Notes under the pieces: model-generated
The model's database searches: none
The model's input: only the letters and a program-made list of their open reading frames with translations
What the model was told of the DNA's origin: nothing
From: Hymenobacter chitinivorans DSM 11115
GTDB lineage: Bacteria > Bacteroidota > Bacteroidia > Cytophagales > Hymenobacteraceae
DNA length: 64,000 nt
Assembly (NCBI RefSeq): GCF_002797555.1
Contig: NZ_PGFA01000001.1
Coordinates: 1,364,001 to 1,428,000, forward strand
Reading direction: 5' to 3'
Shown here: piece after piece, positions 32,784 through 41,723 of the stretch
Numbering within the stretch: position 1 is the first letter of the stretch
Layout: the number at the start of each line of letters is the position of its first letter
Program-made: the position numbers and the translations under genes

Positions 32784-33839
32784 TTATAGTGCGCCAGTGG
32801 GCCGCTGACCGGCTGCGATGGTAGTTAGCTGCGCCGGACTGTAAGGCGCCGAAGCCACCAGGGTATCGGTGTGGAAGGTGTGAAATAAGGCAAAGACGTA
32901 GCGCATGCGCTGCTGAATCTGGGTCCAGTCGTGGGCGGCGGTGCTGGCCAGCTGACCAATGGGGCCACCTACGGCAGTCAGCCGGGCCAGGGCTTGCTGC
33001 TGTTCGGGCGCGGCCGGCGTTAGGAGGCAGGAGCCACCCGTGGGCACGTCTTGGGCCACCGCCAGCCGCCGCGGACCAATATCAAACTGCAGCAGCCGCT
33101 CGGTGACGCACCGGCGGATAATCAGCGGCATGGCCCCGCGAATGTAGGGCTCCAGCCGCACGTGCTCATGCCAGACGGCAAAGCAGTTGGCCAGATAAGT
33201 AGCTTGTTGCTTGAGGGCCGGGTCGGTGGTGGTGGCAGCGGTGAAATACTGCCGAAAGGCCTGACTCAGCAGCTCCTGCCCGTTGTCGGCCGCAACGCCA
33301 GGGTGCAATTCGGCCAGAAAATCGTCCAGGTCGGTGGGTTGGGGCCGCGTTAGTGGGGCAAACCGGCCGATAAACCGGGCTGTTTGGGTACCAATGTCTT
33401 CCAGCACCGTGCGGTTGCCGACCAGAATCAGCTGAGCCGATACCCGTCGGCTGTGGCGGATAATCAGCTGGCCAACGGCAATGCCGCAGCCGGTGCCCAG
33501 CAAGGCCGCTGCGGGCAGCCCGAACGGGGGAAATTGCAATAGCCAGCCGCTGAGCACCCCCACCAGGGCCCCCACAACACCACCGACGATAGAACCGTCG
33601 CGGCGGGCCTGGTCCAAATCCTGCTGGCGAATTGTGACGCCCGCTTTGCGCGAGCCCCACACGGCCCAGGTGTGGAAATTGGCCCCGGCCCCCGGCCCTA
33701 AAACTTGCTCCAGCGCCTGGGAAAGCAGATAATGACAGCGCGTAATGCGCAGATTGGCAACCACCGGGTCGGTTTCCCGCAGTGCCTCCTGAATTTGCTG
33801 CTCCAAATACGGGGCAAGTACCGGGTTCTGGTGGGGCAT
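32784..33839 (-). CDS. Unknown protein with a central membrane segment
   Basis: A 351-residue protein that I do not recognise. The N-terminal part is helical and soluble with a conspicuous block NFHTWAVWGSRKAGVTIRQQ. Then comes a glycine-zipper-like double membrane segment (VGGVVGALVGVLSGWLLQFP and LPAAALLGTGCGIAVGQLII), then a long soluble region ending in a helical tail. The start at 33839 (MPHQNPVLAPYLEQQ) was chosen; the upstream extension is low-complexity. It is convergent with ffh and separated from it by the ffh terminator. Codon use is ordinary. Confidence 0.65.
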   Translation of the reverse strand: MPHQNPVLAPYLEQQIQEALRETDPVVANLRITRCHYLLSQALEQVLGPGAGANFHTWAVWGSRKAGVTIRQQDLDQARRDGSIVGGVVGALVGVLSGWLLQFPPFGLPAAALLGTGCGIAVGQLIIRHSRRVSAQLILVGNRTVLEDIGTQTARFIGRFAPLTRPQPTDLDDFLAELHPGVAADNGQELLSQAFRQYFTAATTTDPALKQQATYLANCFAVWHEHVRLEPYIRGAMPLIIRRCVTERLLQFDIGPRRLAVAQDVPTGGSCLLTPAAPEQQQALARLTAVGGPIGQLASTAAHDWTQIQQRMRYVFALFHTFHTDTLVASAPYSPAQLTTIAAGQRPTGAL

Positions 33840-33958
33840 TGGCGTAAAAAGTAGGAGGGAGGCGAATGGCTGGGAGTCCAATGATACTCCATTACTGTCA
33901 AAGAACGGCCGACAGGCCCCTGCCGGCGGCACTGGGAATTCTCCGCTACCTGGCTCGT

Positions 33959-36940
33959 TTACCGCGCAATCAGCACTTTCTGGGGTTTGCCCACCAAATT
34001 GCCAGCCGCATCCGTAGCGCGCAGAAAGTACAGCCCGGGCAGCAGATTACTGACGGTCAGTCGGGTTTCGCCTTGCGCGGCCTGCCGCAGTACCACCCGG
34101 CCCTGCTGGTCCAGCAGCGTCAGCTCCACGCTTTGAGCGGCGGTGCCGGTGAGGGTAACGGCCAAAAAATCCTGGGTCGGCACGGGCGCGACGCTCAGGC
34201 CGGGCGCCACGGCCGCGGCCGCCAGGGCCACAACCGGCGAGTAGGTAGGGTGGCCGTCCTCGTCCAACTGCCGCAGGCGGTAGTACACGGCTTCGGTGGG
34301 GGCAGCGGCGTCTTGGTAGGAGTAGGGCTGGGCAGTAGTAGCCGTGCCGCGGCCGTTGACTAACCCAATTTCGCGGAACTGACTTTCCGAAGTGGTCCGC
34401 CGCTCCACGGCAAAGCCGCGGTTCTGGTGCTCCGACGCCGTTTGCCAGGCCAGCTGTACGCCGCGGCCCACGCGCCTGGCCGTAAAGCCGATAAGCTCCA
34501 CGGGCAGCACGTTGCCGCCGGCAGCGGGCAGGGTCACGCGAAACCCAGAGGCCTGACTCAGAACAATACGGAGCTGCTGGCTGGCTGCATCGAAGCTAAA
34601 GCTGCTGACGCCGGGGCCCGTAACGGCCGTCGGCGCAGTGCCCAGGGGAATGGCTAAGGTGGTGGCCCGGCTCACGTAGCCGGCGTAGGCCGTGGCGCCG
34701 GTCCGCTGCCAGCTGATGGTAGCCCGTTTGGCCGAGCTGATGAACGGGGCCGCGCCGTAGGAAAGCGTGGTGCCCTGCTCCAGAAACAGTTGGGCGAAAC
34801 CGCCAGCTGCGTCCAGGGACAAGAAATTCACCAGCCCATCGGCCTGCACGGGCTGGGGCAGCAGGGTACTGACGCTGGTCGTTAGCACGGTGTCGGTTTG
34901 GGCAAAGGCCAGATCCTGGAAGTCGGCGGCGGTGCTGGTGAGGGCGGCCGTGGTGGCGGTGCTGCTGGTTGTCAGGCGCGGAGCGGTGGCCGTGAAGGGC
35001 ACCAGCGCCGCCAGAAACTGCGTGGCCGCCGCGCCGCTTTTCTGGACCAGCAGCGTGGTATGCTTTTCGGACAGATTGTAGCTCAGCTCGTGGCGGTTGG
35101 TGGCTTTGGCGTAGCTGCTGGCCCCGCCCGTAGCCGTGACGTGCGCCAGCAGGCTGACGCCGTTTTTCTGCCAGATGCCTTCGTGCCCGGCCAGGTTATC
35201 GGTGAAGGTACCCGTGGCTGGCGGGCCGTTTTCCAGGCCGTAGCCGTGCAGCTGCCAGGTGTAGGAATGGGCTGCGCCGGCCTGCACAAAATCGGCCAGC
35301 AGGTAGTAGCTGTTGCGCACAAACAGGGTTTTTCGGGTAATGGTGGCCGCTTTATACGCCGTTTGCACTTCCCCGTAGCTGAGCTTCTCGGTCTGGAACG
35401 TGGTGCGGATGCTGGCCGCCGCATCGTTGGCAGCACCGGGTGCCCCAATGGCCGGCCCGGCATTGTCGACGAGCAGCATGTTGTGGTTGGTAGCCTGCCC
35501 CAGGGAGTCGCGGCGGCCGTAGCTGAGGTAGCCTGGGTCGAGGGCCAGCAGCTGACCGTGGGCAAAAAGCAAAAAGCTGCTGGCGTCGGCCTGGCTGTGG
35601 CCGCCGGAATTGGCCTGGGCCGCGCCGCTCTTGCCATTCACGTGCAGATACGTGGCCAATGAGTCGTTGCCGGAGCGAAATACCAGGTTGCCGCTGGCGG
35701 GCAGGGCCGTGAGCGGGGCGTTGGTGGGCTCGGTGGGGGTGAGGTTGGCGGCCAGGTAAGCGGCGCGCATATCCACGGTGGCGTCGCGCAGTTGGGCCGT
35801 CAGGGAGTTGAGCTGCCGGCCCGACAAGTTGCCCAAGTGCAGGGGCCGCACGTAGCGGCTCTTGCCGGTGAGGGCCAGCTCGGGCATGCCCAGGTCCACG
35901 TAGGAGTCTTCCAGGGCGGGCAACCGACCATCGGGCAGCAGAATGGCCGTAATCCAGTCGTAGAGCTGGTCGTAGCGCGGGTCGTAATACGGGTTGCGGA
36001 TAATCCGGGAGCTGCCGCCAAACGTGTAAGTCAGCGTGTTGTCGGGCAGGAAGTGGCCCAGGGCCCGGAAAAATGGCAGACAGTTGAGAAACGCGTACTT
36101 GAAGTAATACGGCCCCTCGGCGTAGCCCGCCACCTTCGCCGGGTCCGACTGCCGCTGCGGGTCCTGCCAGAGTATGTTGTCGAGGTTGTAAAGCCCGTCA
36201 TTAATCCAGGAGGTGGGGCGCCGGCTCACGGCGGTGGCGCTGCCCACGTCGTTGAGCACTACGGCGGCCATGCCCAGGGCGGCGGCCGTCATCAGGGCGT
36301 GGTTGTTCTTGACCTGCTTGAAAAACTCGTAGCTCATGAAGCTCACTGGCCGGAAGGGCTTGACGGCCTGGGAGTCGAGGTTGCCGGCAAAGGCCTGCAG
36401 CCGGAGCCGGGCCGCGGCCAGGGAGGAGGTCGTTTCGCCTGCCCCGCGCAGCAAGTCGTAGGCTATCAGGTAGTCAATGAGCTCCTTGGAGCGCCACTGC
36501 CACTCGTTGTACGACGACAGGTTGCTCAGCGAGGCGTAGACTTCGACGTCGGTATTGATGGTTTCGAGCAGGCCGCGGGCGTTGGCCAGCAGGGCCGCTT
36601 TTTCGGCGGCCGGCAGGGGGCTGAGTGTGTTGTTTTCGGCTTTCCGGTCGAGCAGGGCCACGAAGGCGGCGTTTTTGGCCAGCGTAGCCCGGCTCCGCCG
36701 CCCGTCGGCCGAAGCATTGTCGGGAGTGGGCTGGGCCGAGGCACTCTGGTAGAGCCCCTGGTAGAGGCCCAGGGCCGGTTGCCGGAGCAGGGAGGCCTGC
36801 ACTTCGGGCAGGGCCGCCGCCCGCAGCAACGTCCGGGGGTAGGAGGTGTCGGCACCCGGCGGGTTCCAGCTCCCGGTTTGCCCCCAGGCCGGCAGCATCA
36901 ATAGTAATATCAGATAAAGAGTAGCGGCAACGTGTTTCAA
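33959..36940 (-). CDS. Heparinase II/III-like secreted protein with T9SS sorting domain
   Basis: A 993-residue exported protein. The TTG at 36940 gives an ideal signal peptide (MKHVAATLYLILLLMLPAWG). An N-terminal alpha-toroid-like region (about 60-420) with a conserved TAAALGMAAVVLND block is followed by a heparinase II/III beta region containing GGHSQADASSFLLF and LDPGYLSYGRR. The last 200 residues hold a fibronectin-like part (LPVELIGFTARRVGRGVQLAW) and a type A sorting domain ending KPQKVLIAR. It probably cleaves an acidic polysaccharide by elimination outside the cell. The catalytic residues are not assigned. Confidence 0.85.
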   Translation of the reverse strand: MKHVAATLYLILLLMLPAWGQTGSWNPPGADTSYPRTLLRAAALPEVQASLLRQPALGLYQGLYQSASAQPTPDNASADGRRSRATLAKNAAFVALLDRKAENNTLSPLPAAEKAALLANARGLLETINTDVEVYASLSNLSSYNEWQWRSKELIDYLIAYDLLRGAGETTSSLAAARLRLQAFAGNLDSQAVKPFRPVSFMSYEFFKQVKNNHALMTAAALGMAAVVLNDVGSATAVSRRPTSWINDGLYNLDNILWQDPQRQSDPAKVAGYAEGPYYFKYAFLNCLPFFRALGHFLPDNTLTYTFGGSSRIIRNPYYDPRYDQLYDWITAILLPDGRLPALEDSYVDLGMPELALTGKSRYVRPLHLGNLSGRQLNSLTAQLRDATVDMRAAYLAANLTPTEPTNAPLTALPASGNLVFRSGNDSLATYLHVNGKSGAAQANSGGHSQADASSFLLFAHGQLLALDPGYLSYGRRDSLGQATNHNMLLVDNAGPAIGAPGAANDAAASIRTTFQTEKLSYGEVQTAYKAATITRKTLFVRNSYYLLADFVQAGAAHSYTWQLHGYGLENGPPATGTFTDNLAGHEGIWQKNGVSLLAHVTATGGASSYAKATNRHELSYNLSEKHTTLLVQKSGAAATQFLAALVPFTATAPRLTTSSTATTAALTSTAADFQDLAFAQTDTVLTTSVSTLLPQPVQADGLVNFLSLDAAGGFAQLFLEQGTTLSYGAAPFISSAKRATISWQRTGATAYAGYVSRATTLAIPLGTAPTAVTGPGVSSFSFDAASQQLRIVLSQASGFRVTLPAAGGNVLPVELIGFTARRVGRGVQLAWQTASEHQNRGFAVERRTTSESQFREIGLVNGRGTATTAQPYSYQDAAAPTEAVYYRLRQLDEDGHPTYSPVVALAAAAVAPGLSVAPVPTQDFLAVTLTGTAAQSVELTLLDQQGRVVLRQAAQGETRLTVSNLLPGLYFLRATDAAGNLVGKPQKVLIAR

Positions 36941-37105
36941 AGGCAGAAATCTAATTGTAATTATACCAAGCAAAAGCCTCTATGGTGCTTCAAAAGGCTT
37001 GGTAGAATAAGATTCTGCCGCGGAGAATAGTTTCGTACTGTTTGGGTATTAAATAGAACGTATTGAAGAAACTACCTGTGTTTGCCGCCTAGTCGTGCAG
37101 TGGCT

Positions 37106-37408
37106 TCACTTGGTGGAAGGCACTACGTTGCCGGCCGAATCGGCGAAGTACACGGCCGTAACTTCCTCTTTCTTGCCTGGGGTCGGTTCCATTTCGAAGG
37201 TGTATTCCACGGTATAGCCGCTGCGGTTGCGGCCCTGCGCGTCTTCCTGGTGGCCGGTGTGGGCTTCCGAGTGAATGGGCGTAATGTTGCCGCCCACCTG
37301 CTTTTGCACGTACTGCTCCACGGCCGCAATGGCCCGCTGCTCCTCGGGAGTGGTGCCGCAGGCGCTCAGCAACACGGCCGTCAGAGCAAACAAAAAAGGC
37401 TTTTTCAT
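37106..37408 (-). CDS. Small lipoprotein of unknown function
   Basis: A 100-residue protein with a clean lipoprotein signal (LFALTAVLLSACGTT, cysteine 17). The mature part has a helical start (EEQRAIAAVEQYVQKQVGG) and a beta-rich end (GYTVEYTFEMEPTPGKKEEVTAVYF), a pattern of small periplasmic lipoproteins in Bacteroidota. It lies 15 bp beyond the terminator region of the deaminase gene. Confidence 0.75.
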   Translation of the reverse strand: MKKPFLFALTAVLLSACGTTPEEQRAIAAVEQYVQKQVGGNITPIHSEAHTGHQEDAQGRNRSGYTVEYTFEMEPTPGKKEEVTAVYFADSAGNVVPSTK

Positions 37409-37423
37409 AAGGTTAGAACATAA

Positions 37424-37447
37424 AAAAGGCCTCCGCAGAGGCCTTTT
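37424..37447 (-). terminator. Terminator after the deaminase gene
   Basis: AAAAGGCCTC (37424-37433) pairs with GAGGCCTTTT (37438-37447), loop CGCA. On the minus strand the stem ends in a T-run, which fits termination of the deaminase transcript. Confidence 0.85.
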
Positions 37448-37469
37448 CGGTGAAACGGGCGTCGTACGC

Positions 37470-37946
37470 TTAGTACTCCGTTTTGCCTTCTTTGTTTTCC
37501 CAGGCCCGGAAACCGGCCAGGGCTTCGTCGCGCAGCAGCTGGGTCATCGGAATCTGGCGGTCGGCCAGGGGCTTCTCGATTTCGTCGTAGATGAACTGGT
37601 CGTCGAAGCCGATGGCGGCGGCATCCTGCTTGGTGTTGCCGTAGAACACGCGGCGGGGGCGGGCCCAATAGATGGCGCCCAGGCACATGGGGCAAGGTTC
37701 ACAGCTGGTATACAAGTCGCAGTCGTCAAGCTGGAAGGTGCCCAGCTCCTGGCAAGCCTTGCGGATGGCATCCACCTCGGCGTGGCAAGTGGGGTCGTTG
37801 GTGCTGGTTACCTGGTTGAAGCCGTGGGCGATGATGCGGCCATCTTTGACCACGACGGCTCCAAACGGACCACCGTAGCCGGCTTGCATTTTTTCAATGG
37901 ACAGGCGAATGGCTTCGCGCATGAATTCGTCGCGGGGAGCTTCCAT
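37470..37946 (-). CDS. Nucleoside/guanine deaminase
   Basis: A 158-residue cytidine-deaminase-fold enzyme. CHAEVDAI supplies zinc-binding His55 and catalytic Glu57, and EPCPMC supplies Cys85 and Cys88. The block GGPFGAVVVKDG and the C-terminal RAWENKEGKTEY resemble guanine deaminases of the GuaD type. It would deaminate guanine to xanthine in purine salvage or degradation. The start at 37946 (MEAPRDEFMREAI) is preferred; the open frame runs to 38006. Confidence 0.88.
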   Translation of the reverse strand: MEAPRDEFMREAIRLSIEKMQAGYGGPFGAVVVKDGRIIAHGFNQVTSTNDPTCHAEVDAIRKACQELGTFQLDDCDLYTSCEPCPMCLGAIYWARPRRVFYGNTKQDAAAIGFDDQFIYDEIEKPLADRQIPMTQLLRDEALAGFRAWENKEGKTEY

Positions 37947-38262
37947 AAGAGGGGAGAGTAGGAGGGAAAAGCTTGCAAGATACGCCACACCCGTTACTCT
38001 TGCCAAATGGGCTTAAATGGAAGTAAAGGAATATAAGTAGCTGGGTTGGTCGGTAAGTGGTTGAAAAAGAAAATGATTCGGGCAACCATTGCTGCTGTGC
38101 TGCCGAGTGCAAAGGAAAAAGCGCTACCCCGGTAGGCCCAAGCCGGCGCCACTAGTGCGCGCCGGCCCGGTGCTGTCAAACCAAGCTTTGGTATGCCGAG
38201 AGAAAATGGCAGCAAAAAATAATCAGATAATCAGCCGCTTTTAGATCCTTAAAAACAATTTA
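37947..38262. other. Intergenic, no gene seen
   Basis: A gap upstream of the deaminase. The short open frames here have no family features. Nothing structured is visible before the sigma-54 promoter at 38263. Confidence 0.4.
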
Positions 38263-38277
38263 TGGCACAGGAATTGC
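38263..38277 (+). promoter_or_regulatory. Sigma-54 promoter
   Basis: TGGCACAGGAATTGC matches the sigma-54 consensus TGGCAC-N5-TTGC exactly, with GG at 38264-38265 and GC at 38276-38277, a 12-bp spacing that fits -24/-12. The predicted start lies near 38288. The only downstream element on the same strand is the terminator at 38330-38355. Confidence 0.7.
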
Positions 38278-38287
38278 GCGTGAATTT

Positions 38288-38355
38288 TCTGAAAGAATAG
38301 TTTTTTAGGTGTTTTGGTTGTGGAAAAGGGGACGTCGTATCGGCGTCCTTTTTTT
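38288..38355 (+). ncRNA. Candidate sigma-54-dependent small RNA of about 68 nt
   Basis: Between the predicted start of the sigma-54 promoter and a good terminator lie only about 68 nt, with no open reading frame of size. The transcript is A/T-rich at first (GAAAGAATAGTTTTTTAGGT) and ends in the hairpin GGACGTCG-TAT-CGGCGTCC. An alternative is an unlisted short peptide or an enhancer-controlled transcript reading through. Confidence 0.5.
38330..38355 (+). terminator. Terminator of the small transcript
   Basis: GGACGTCG (38330-38337) pairs with CGGCGTCC (38341-38348), one G-T pair, loop TAT, followed by seven T. Confidence 0.85.
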
Positions 38356-38415
38356 ATGCCCGCACTTTTCGGTTTTCGCACTTACCAAGAGCCCAGATAA
38401 GTCCCTGAATCCAGC

Positions 38416-39339
38416 CTAGGCCCACGCTACGCCCTGGCGCAGCCACTGCAGGGTCGCGGCTTCGGGGGAGCCGGGCTCGGGCTGCTGATTGTAGTGCCAC
38501 TCGGCCTGCGGGGGGAGGCTCATCAGGATGCTTTCGGGGCGGCCCCCGGTTTCGAGCCCGAAGCGGGTGCCCCGGTCAAGGGCCAGGTTGAATTCGGCGT
38601 AGCGGCCCCGGCGCACCAGTTGCCACTGCTTTTCCCGCTCGGAATACGGGAGCTTGGCGTTCTGGCGCATGATAGTGCCGTAAGCTCGGCCATAGACTTC
38701 CCCCACATCCTGAATAAAGGCGAAGAGCTCCTCAAACGAGCCATCTTTGCCCACGGTGAGCCGGTCGAAGAAGATGCCGCCCACACCCCGGGTTTCCTGG
38801 CGGTGGGGCAGGTAGAAATACTCGTCGGCCCACTGCTTGAAGCGGGCGTAGTAGTCGGGGTGGTGCCGGTCGCAGATTTCCCGGATCTGCTGGTGAAACC
38901 AGCGGGCCTGCTGCTCGTCCACGTAAATCGGGGTCAGGTCGAGGCCGCCACCAAACCAGGCTTCCCCGTTGCCGGCCTCGAAATAGCGCACGTTCATATG
39001 CGAAATGGGCACCCGGGGGCTGCGCGGGTGCTGCACCACCGAGACGCCCGTGGCGAAGTAGCGGGCATCGGGCATGAGCAGCTGCTGGGCGGCTTTGGCG
39101 CTCATTTCACCCCACACGGCCGAGAAGGCTACGCCGCCCTTTTCCAGCACGGCCCCGTGCTGGATAACCCGGGTGAGGCCGCCGCCCCCGCCTTCGTGCT
39201 GCCAGGCATCTTCCCGGAACCGCACGCCGCTGCCGTCGGCCGATTCGAGGCGGTGGCACAGCCAGTCCTGGAACTGGCGCATCCAGTTTTCAACAATAAC
39301 CCGGGGCGGGGCAACGGCGGGAGCGGCAACGGTATGCAT
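38416..39339 (-). CDS. hemF: Oxygen-dependent coproporphyrinogen III oxidase
   Basis: A 307-residue enzyme of haem synthesis that decarboxylates coproporphyrinogen III to protoporphyrinogen IX using O2. Family blocks are GGGLTRVIQHGAVLEKGGVAFSA (split across the region), ISHMNVRYFE, WFGGGLDLTPIY, RGVGGIFFDRL and RGRYAEFNLALDRGTRFGLE. Length is normal. It lies downstream of the cbb3 oxidase cluster and the universal stress gene on the same strand, which fits a demand for haem by the oxidase. Confidence 0.97.
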   Translation of the reverse strand: MHTVAAPAVAPPRVIVENWMRQFQDWLCHRLESADGSGVRFREDAWQHEGGGGGLTRVIQHGAVLEKGGVAFSAVWGEMSAKAAQQLLMPDARYFATGVSVVQHPRSPRVPISHMNVRYFEAGNGEAWFGGGLDLTPIYVDEQQARWFHQQIREICDRHHPDYYARFKQWADEYFYLPHRQETRGVGGIFFDRLTVGKDGSFEELFAFIQDVGEVYGRAYGTIMRQNAKLPYSEREKQWQLVRRGRYAEFNLALDRGTRFGLETGGRPESILMSLPPQAEWHYNQQPEPGSPEAATLQWLRQGVAWA

Positions 39340-39387
39340 AAGTAGGAAAAACGGGTAAGTCGGCGGTGAGAGAAGAGGAAACCGGGG

Positions 39388-40308
39388 CTAAGCCCAGCGA
39401 ATGGCGTGGTAATCGGGTAGCGCCACCGGGGGCTTGGTTTGGGCCAGGCGTTCGGCGCACCGGTCGCAGCAAGCCACGGTAGGCTGACGCTCCACGGCCC
39501 GCAGTACGAGCACCGGAATCTGGGTGTGGTAGGCGCGAGTGGTGGTGTAGCAGGAGTCGAAGTAGCGCAGCAGCTGGGCCTGACTGCCGGGGGCAATGAT
39601 GAGAAGCTGGGCCTGGTGGCGGGCACAAAACTCGTTGGTGCCTTCCAGCGGGGCGTCGTCTTCGAGCAGGTTGGGCGCCACCACCAGCCAGGGCAACTGG
39701 GCCGCGGCTTTTACCACGGCCTGCTTGAGCTGGCGGCGGTGGGGCCGCTGGGTGGGCGCGTAAAAGTGGACCAAATCCAGGTGGGCCGGAAATGCCTCCT
39801 GCAGGGCCGACAAGCGGGGCAGCACAGAGGCGCCCAGGCTGGTAAAATCGGCGGCGAAAACCAGGCGGCTGGGCAGGGCCCGGCGGCCGGGCGGTACCAC
39901 CAGCACCGGGCAGCTTACCAGCTCGGCAATGGCCGCGGCGTGGTTGCCGGGGGCAGCCTGCTTACCGCAGTCAATGTGCTCCAGGCCCATCACGACCAGG
40001 TTGGCAGCGCACTGCTGGGCTTCCTGCCGCACATGGTCGTGGAGGCAGCCGCTCAGGATCCGGTAGCGGTACTGAATCCGGCGGCCGTCCTGGCGGGTAA
40101 GCTGCTGGTAGCGCAGGCGCTCCACCAGGCTCCGCAGCCGCTGTTCCTCATTGGCCAGCTCGGCGGCTAGGGCTGGAGCCACGACCGGGGTGGGGTGGCA
40201 GTAGAGCAGCACCACTTCGGCCGGCCAGCGCACGGCCAGCTTGTTGGCGTAGGCCAGGGTGTGTTCAGCCGCCGCAGTGTGGTCGATAGGAACGAGAATG
40301 GTTTTCAT
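39388..40308 (-). CDS. Universal stress protein with two UspA domains
   Basis: A 306-residue protein. MKTILVPIDHTAAAEHTLAYANKL begins the first UspA domain (1-145), which ends in VVMGLEHIDCGKQAAPGNHAAAIAELVSCPVLVVPPG; the second (150-280) ends in IPVLVLRAVE. The tail has the motif ACCDRCAERLAQ, a CCxxC group that could bind metal. The long frame upstream to 41130 is not family-like, so the ATG at 40308 was taken. Tandem Usp proteins beside cbb3 oxidases are common and are often oxygen-regulated (family knowledge). Confidence 0.88.
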   Translation of the reverse strand: MKTILVPIDHTAAAEHTLAYANKLAVRWPAEVVLLYCHPTPVVAPALAAELANEEQRLRSLVERLRYQQLTRQDGRRIQYRYRILSGCLHDHVRQEAQQCAANLVVMGLEHIDCGKQAAPGNHAAAIAELVSCPVLVVPPGRRALPSRLVFAADFTSLGASVLPRLSALQEAFPAHLDLVHFYAPTQRPHRRQLKQAVVKAAAQLPWLVVAPNLLEDDAPLEGTNEFCARHQAQLLIIAPGSQAQLLRYFDSCYTTTRAYHTQIPVLVLRAVERQPTVACCDRCAERLAQTKPPVALPDYHAIRWA

Positions 40309-40355
40309 GAACGGAAGCTTAGCGAAAGGGAAAAGGCGGTAATGACGAAGCGGAG

Positions 40356-41090
40356 TTAGCGGCAGTAGTGCATCGAATGCAGGGCCGCCGGCTGATTTTT
40401 GGAGGCTGTAGCGGAGCGGAGCTGCGGACTTAGGTAGGGAATGCCCAGGCCCAGGCCCCGCACAATAAAGAGCATGGCTAGCAGGGAAGCCACGTAGGGC
40501 ACGGCCCGCCGCATGCGGGTGCGCCAGGGCAACGGCACGAGGCGGCCGGTAAGGGAGAAACCCAGCATCAGGGGCAAGGTGCCCAGGCCGAAGCAGGCCA
40601 TGTAGGCGGCCGCGCCCGGCACGCCCGGCGCGCTCAGGGCTCCGGCCAGTGCCAGGTATACCAAGCCGCAGGGCAGCAGGCCATTGAGCAGACCGGTAAG
40701 AAAAAGGGCCCGCCACGAATGCTGCTGAAACAGTCGGGCCAGCGTGTTCTTCACCCAGACCAGGGGCCGGCGCAGGCCCAGCCCGGCGCTCAGGGCATCG
40801 GCGTAGCGCGGGGGCAGCCCAACGAGCAGCAAAATCAGCAGGCCCGAGGCAATGGACAGGCTTTGCTGCAGGCCAGCCAGGCGCAGGCTGTGACCGAGCA
40901 GGCCGGTAGCCGCGCCCAGCCCCGAGTAGGTCGTGACCCGGCCCAGGTTGTAGAGCAGGCGGCCGCCTACGTAACCGGCCGAAGCCGAGGCGGCCTCGGG
41001 GCGGCCGGGCAGGGCCAGGGCAATGGCCCCGCACATGCCCACGCAGTGGAAGCTGCCCAGTAACCCAAAAACAAACCCGGCCCAGAGCAT
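40356..41090 (-). CDS. TauE/SafE-family membrane protein of the cbb3 cluster
   Basis: A 244-residue protein with about six membrane segments. GSFHCVGMCGAIALALPG is the N-terminal motif of the group that includes CcoS-linked copper/sulfite exporter-like proteins, and GLLNGLLPCGLVYLALAGAL the second. The C-terminus HSMHYCR has potential metal ligands. Members next to cbb3 oxidases are thought to act in copper handling during oxidase assembly. It follows ccoH on the same strand. Confidence 0.85.
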   Translation of the reverse strand: MLWAGFVFGLLGSFHCVGMCGAIALALPGRPEAASASAGYVGGRLLYNLGRVTTYSGLGAATGLLGHSLRLAGLQQSLSIASGLLILLLVGLPPRYADALSAGLGLRRPLVWVKNTLARLFQQHSWRALFLTGLLNGLLPCGLVYLALAGALSAPGVPGAAAYMACFGLGTLPLMLGFSLTGRLVPLPWRTRMRRAVPYVASLLAMLFIVRGLGLGIPYLSPQLRSATASKNQPAALHSMHYCR

Positions 41091-41166
41091 TGGTTAAGAC
41101 GAAATGAAGCGTGACGGAAACTGAGGGCAAGTTCCGCCGCCGCCGCCGGGTCGGGCATGACGAAAA

Positions 41167-41640
41167 TCAGGTGCCCAGGGTGATATTTCTTTCCACGAAA
41201 TACGCCTGCCCGCCGGCGGTGAAGTCGAGGCGGACGCGCCAGTAGCCGGGCTGCATCTGGCTGGTGTTGATGTGCTGCTGCTGATTGGGGCCAAACTGCA
41301 GGGGCAGGCTGAAGTCGCGCTGCTGGTCGGAGGGGCGGAAAAAATGCACCCGGCCCTGCACGGCTTGGCCAGCCAGGGAAGCAGGCAGCGTGAGCGTGAG
41401 GCGCCGGGCGTCGGCGTCGAGAATTACCTGCACGGGGGCGGGCAGGGCGGCGGTGCGGGCCTCGGTTTCCATGCGCTGCTGGTAGGCCAGCTCCTGCTTA
41501 TAATAGTCGGGGCTGACCAAATCGACGCTGGTGCGCATGGCCTGCTGCACCATAAAGCCGATGTAGCCGGCAAAGAGCACGAAGGCCAGAATAATGGCGT
41601 AGGGCCAGAAGGTGCGCTTGGAAGTGGGAGCGGTTGCCAT
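41167..41640 (-). CDS. ccoH: FixH / CcoH-like assembly protein
   Basis: A 157-residue protein with one N-terminal membrane segment (WPYAIILAFVLFAGYIGFMVQQAM), then VSPDYYKQELAYQQRMETEAR and a beta-rich periplasmic domain (GQAVQGRVHFFRPSDQQRDF, VRLDFTAGGQAYFVERNI). This is the FixH architecture; the protein takes part in cbb3 oxidase maturation. A dispersed repeat separates it from ccoG. Confidence 0.88.
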   Translation of the reverse strand: MATAPTSKRTFWPYAIILAFVLFAGYIGFMVQQAMRTSVDLVSPDYYKQELAYQQRMETEARTAALPAPVQVILDADARRLTLTLPASLAGQAVQGRVHFFRPSDQQRDFSLPLQFGPNQQQHINTSQMQPGYWRVRLDFTAGGQAYFVERNITLGT

Positions 41641-41723
41641 AGTGGGAAGCTTGGGAAGTGTTAAAAAGAGCGGCCATGCGTGATTGGGCGGCCACGTAGG
41701 CGAAGCATCTCTGCCCTTCGCCC

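Noticed and set aside
38262..38300. Twelve-codon peptide starting at the ATG inside the sigma-54 promoter
   Set aside because: The ATG lies within the -24 element, upstream of the predicted transcription start, so it would not be transcribed from that promoter.
40309..41130. N-terminal extension of the universal stress protein to 41130
   Set aside because: The extra 270 codons overlap the TauE/SafE-like gene in another frame and are proline/arginine/alanine-rich without features; the Usp family starts at MKTILVP.
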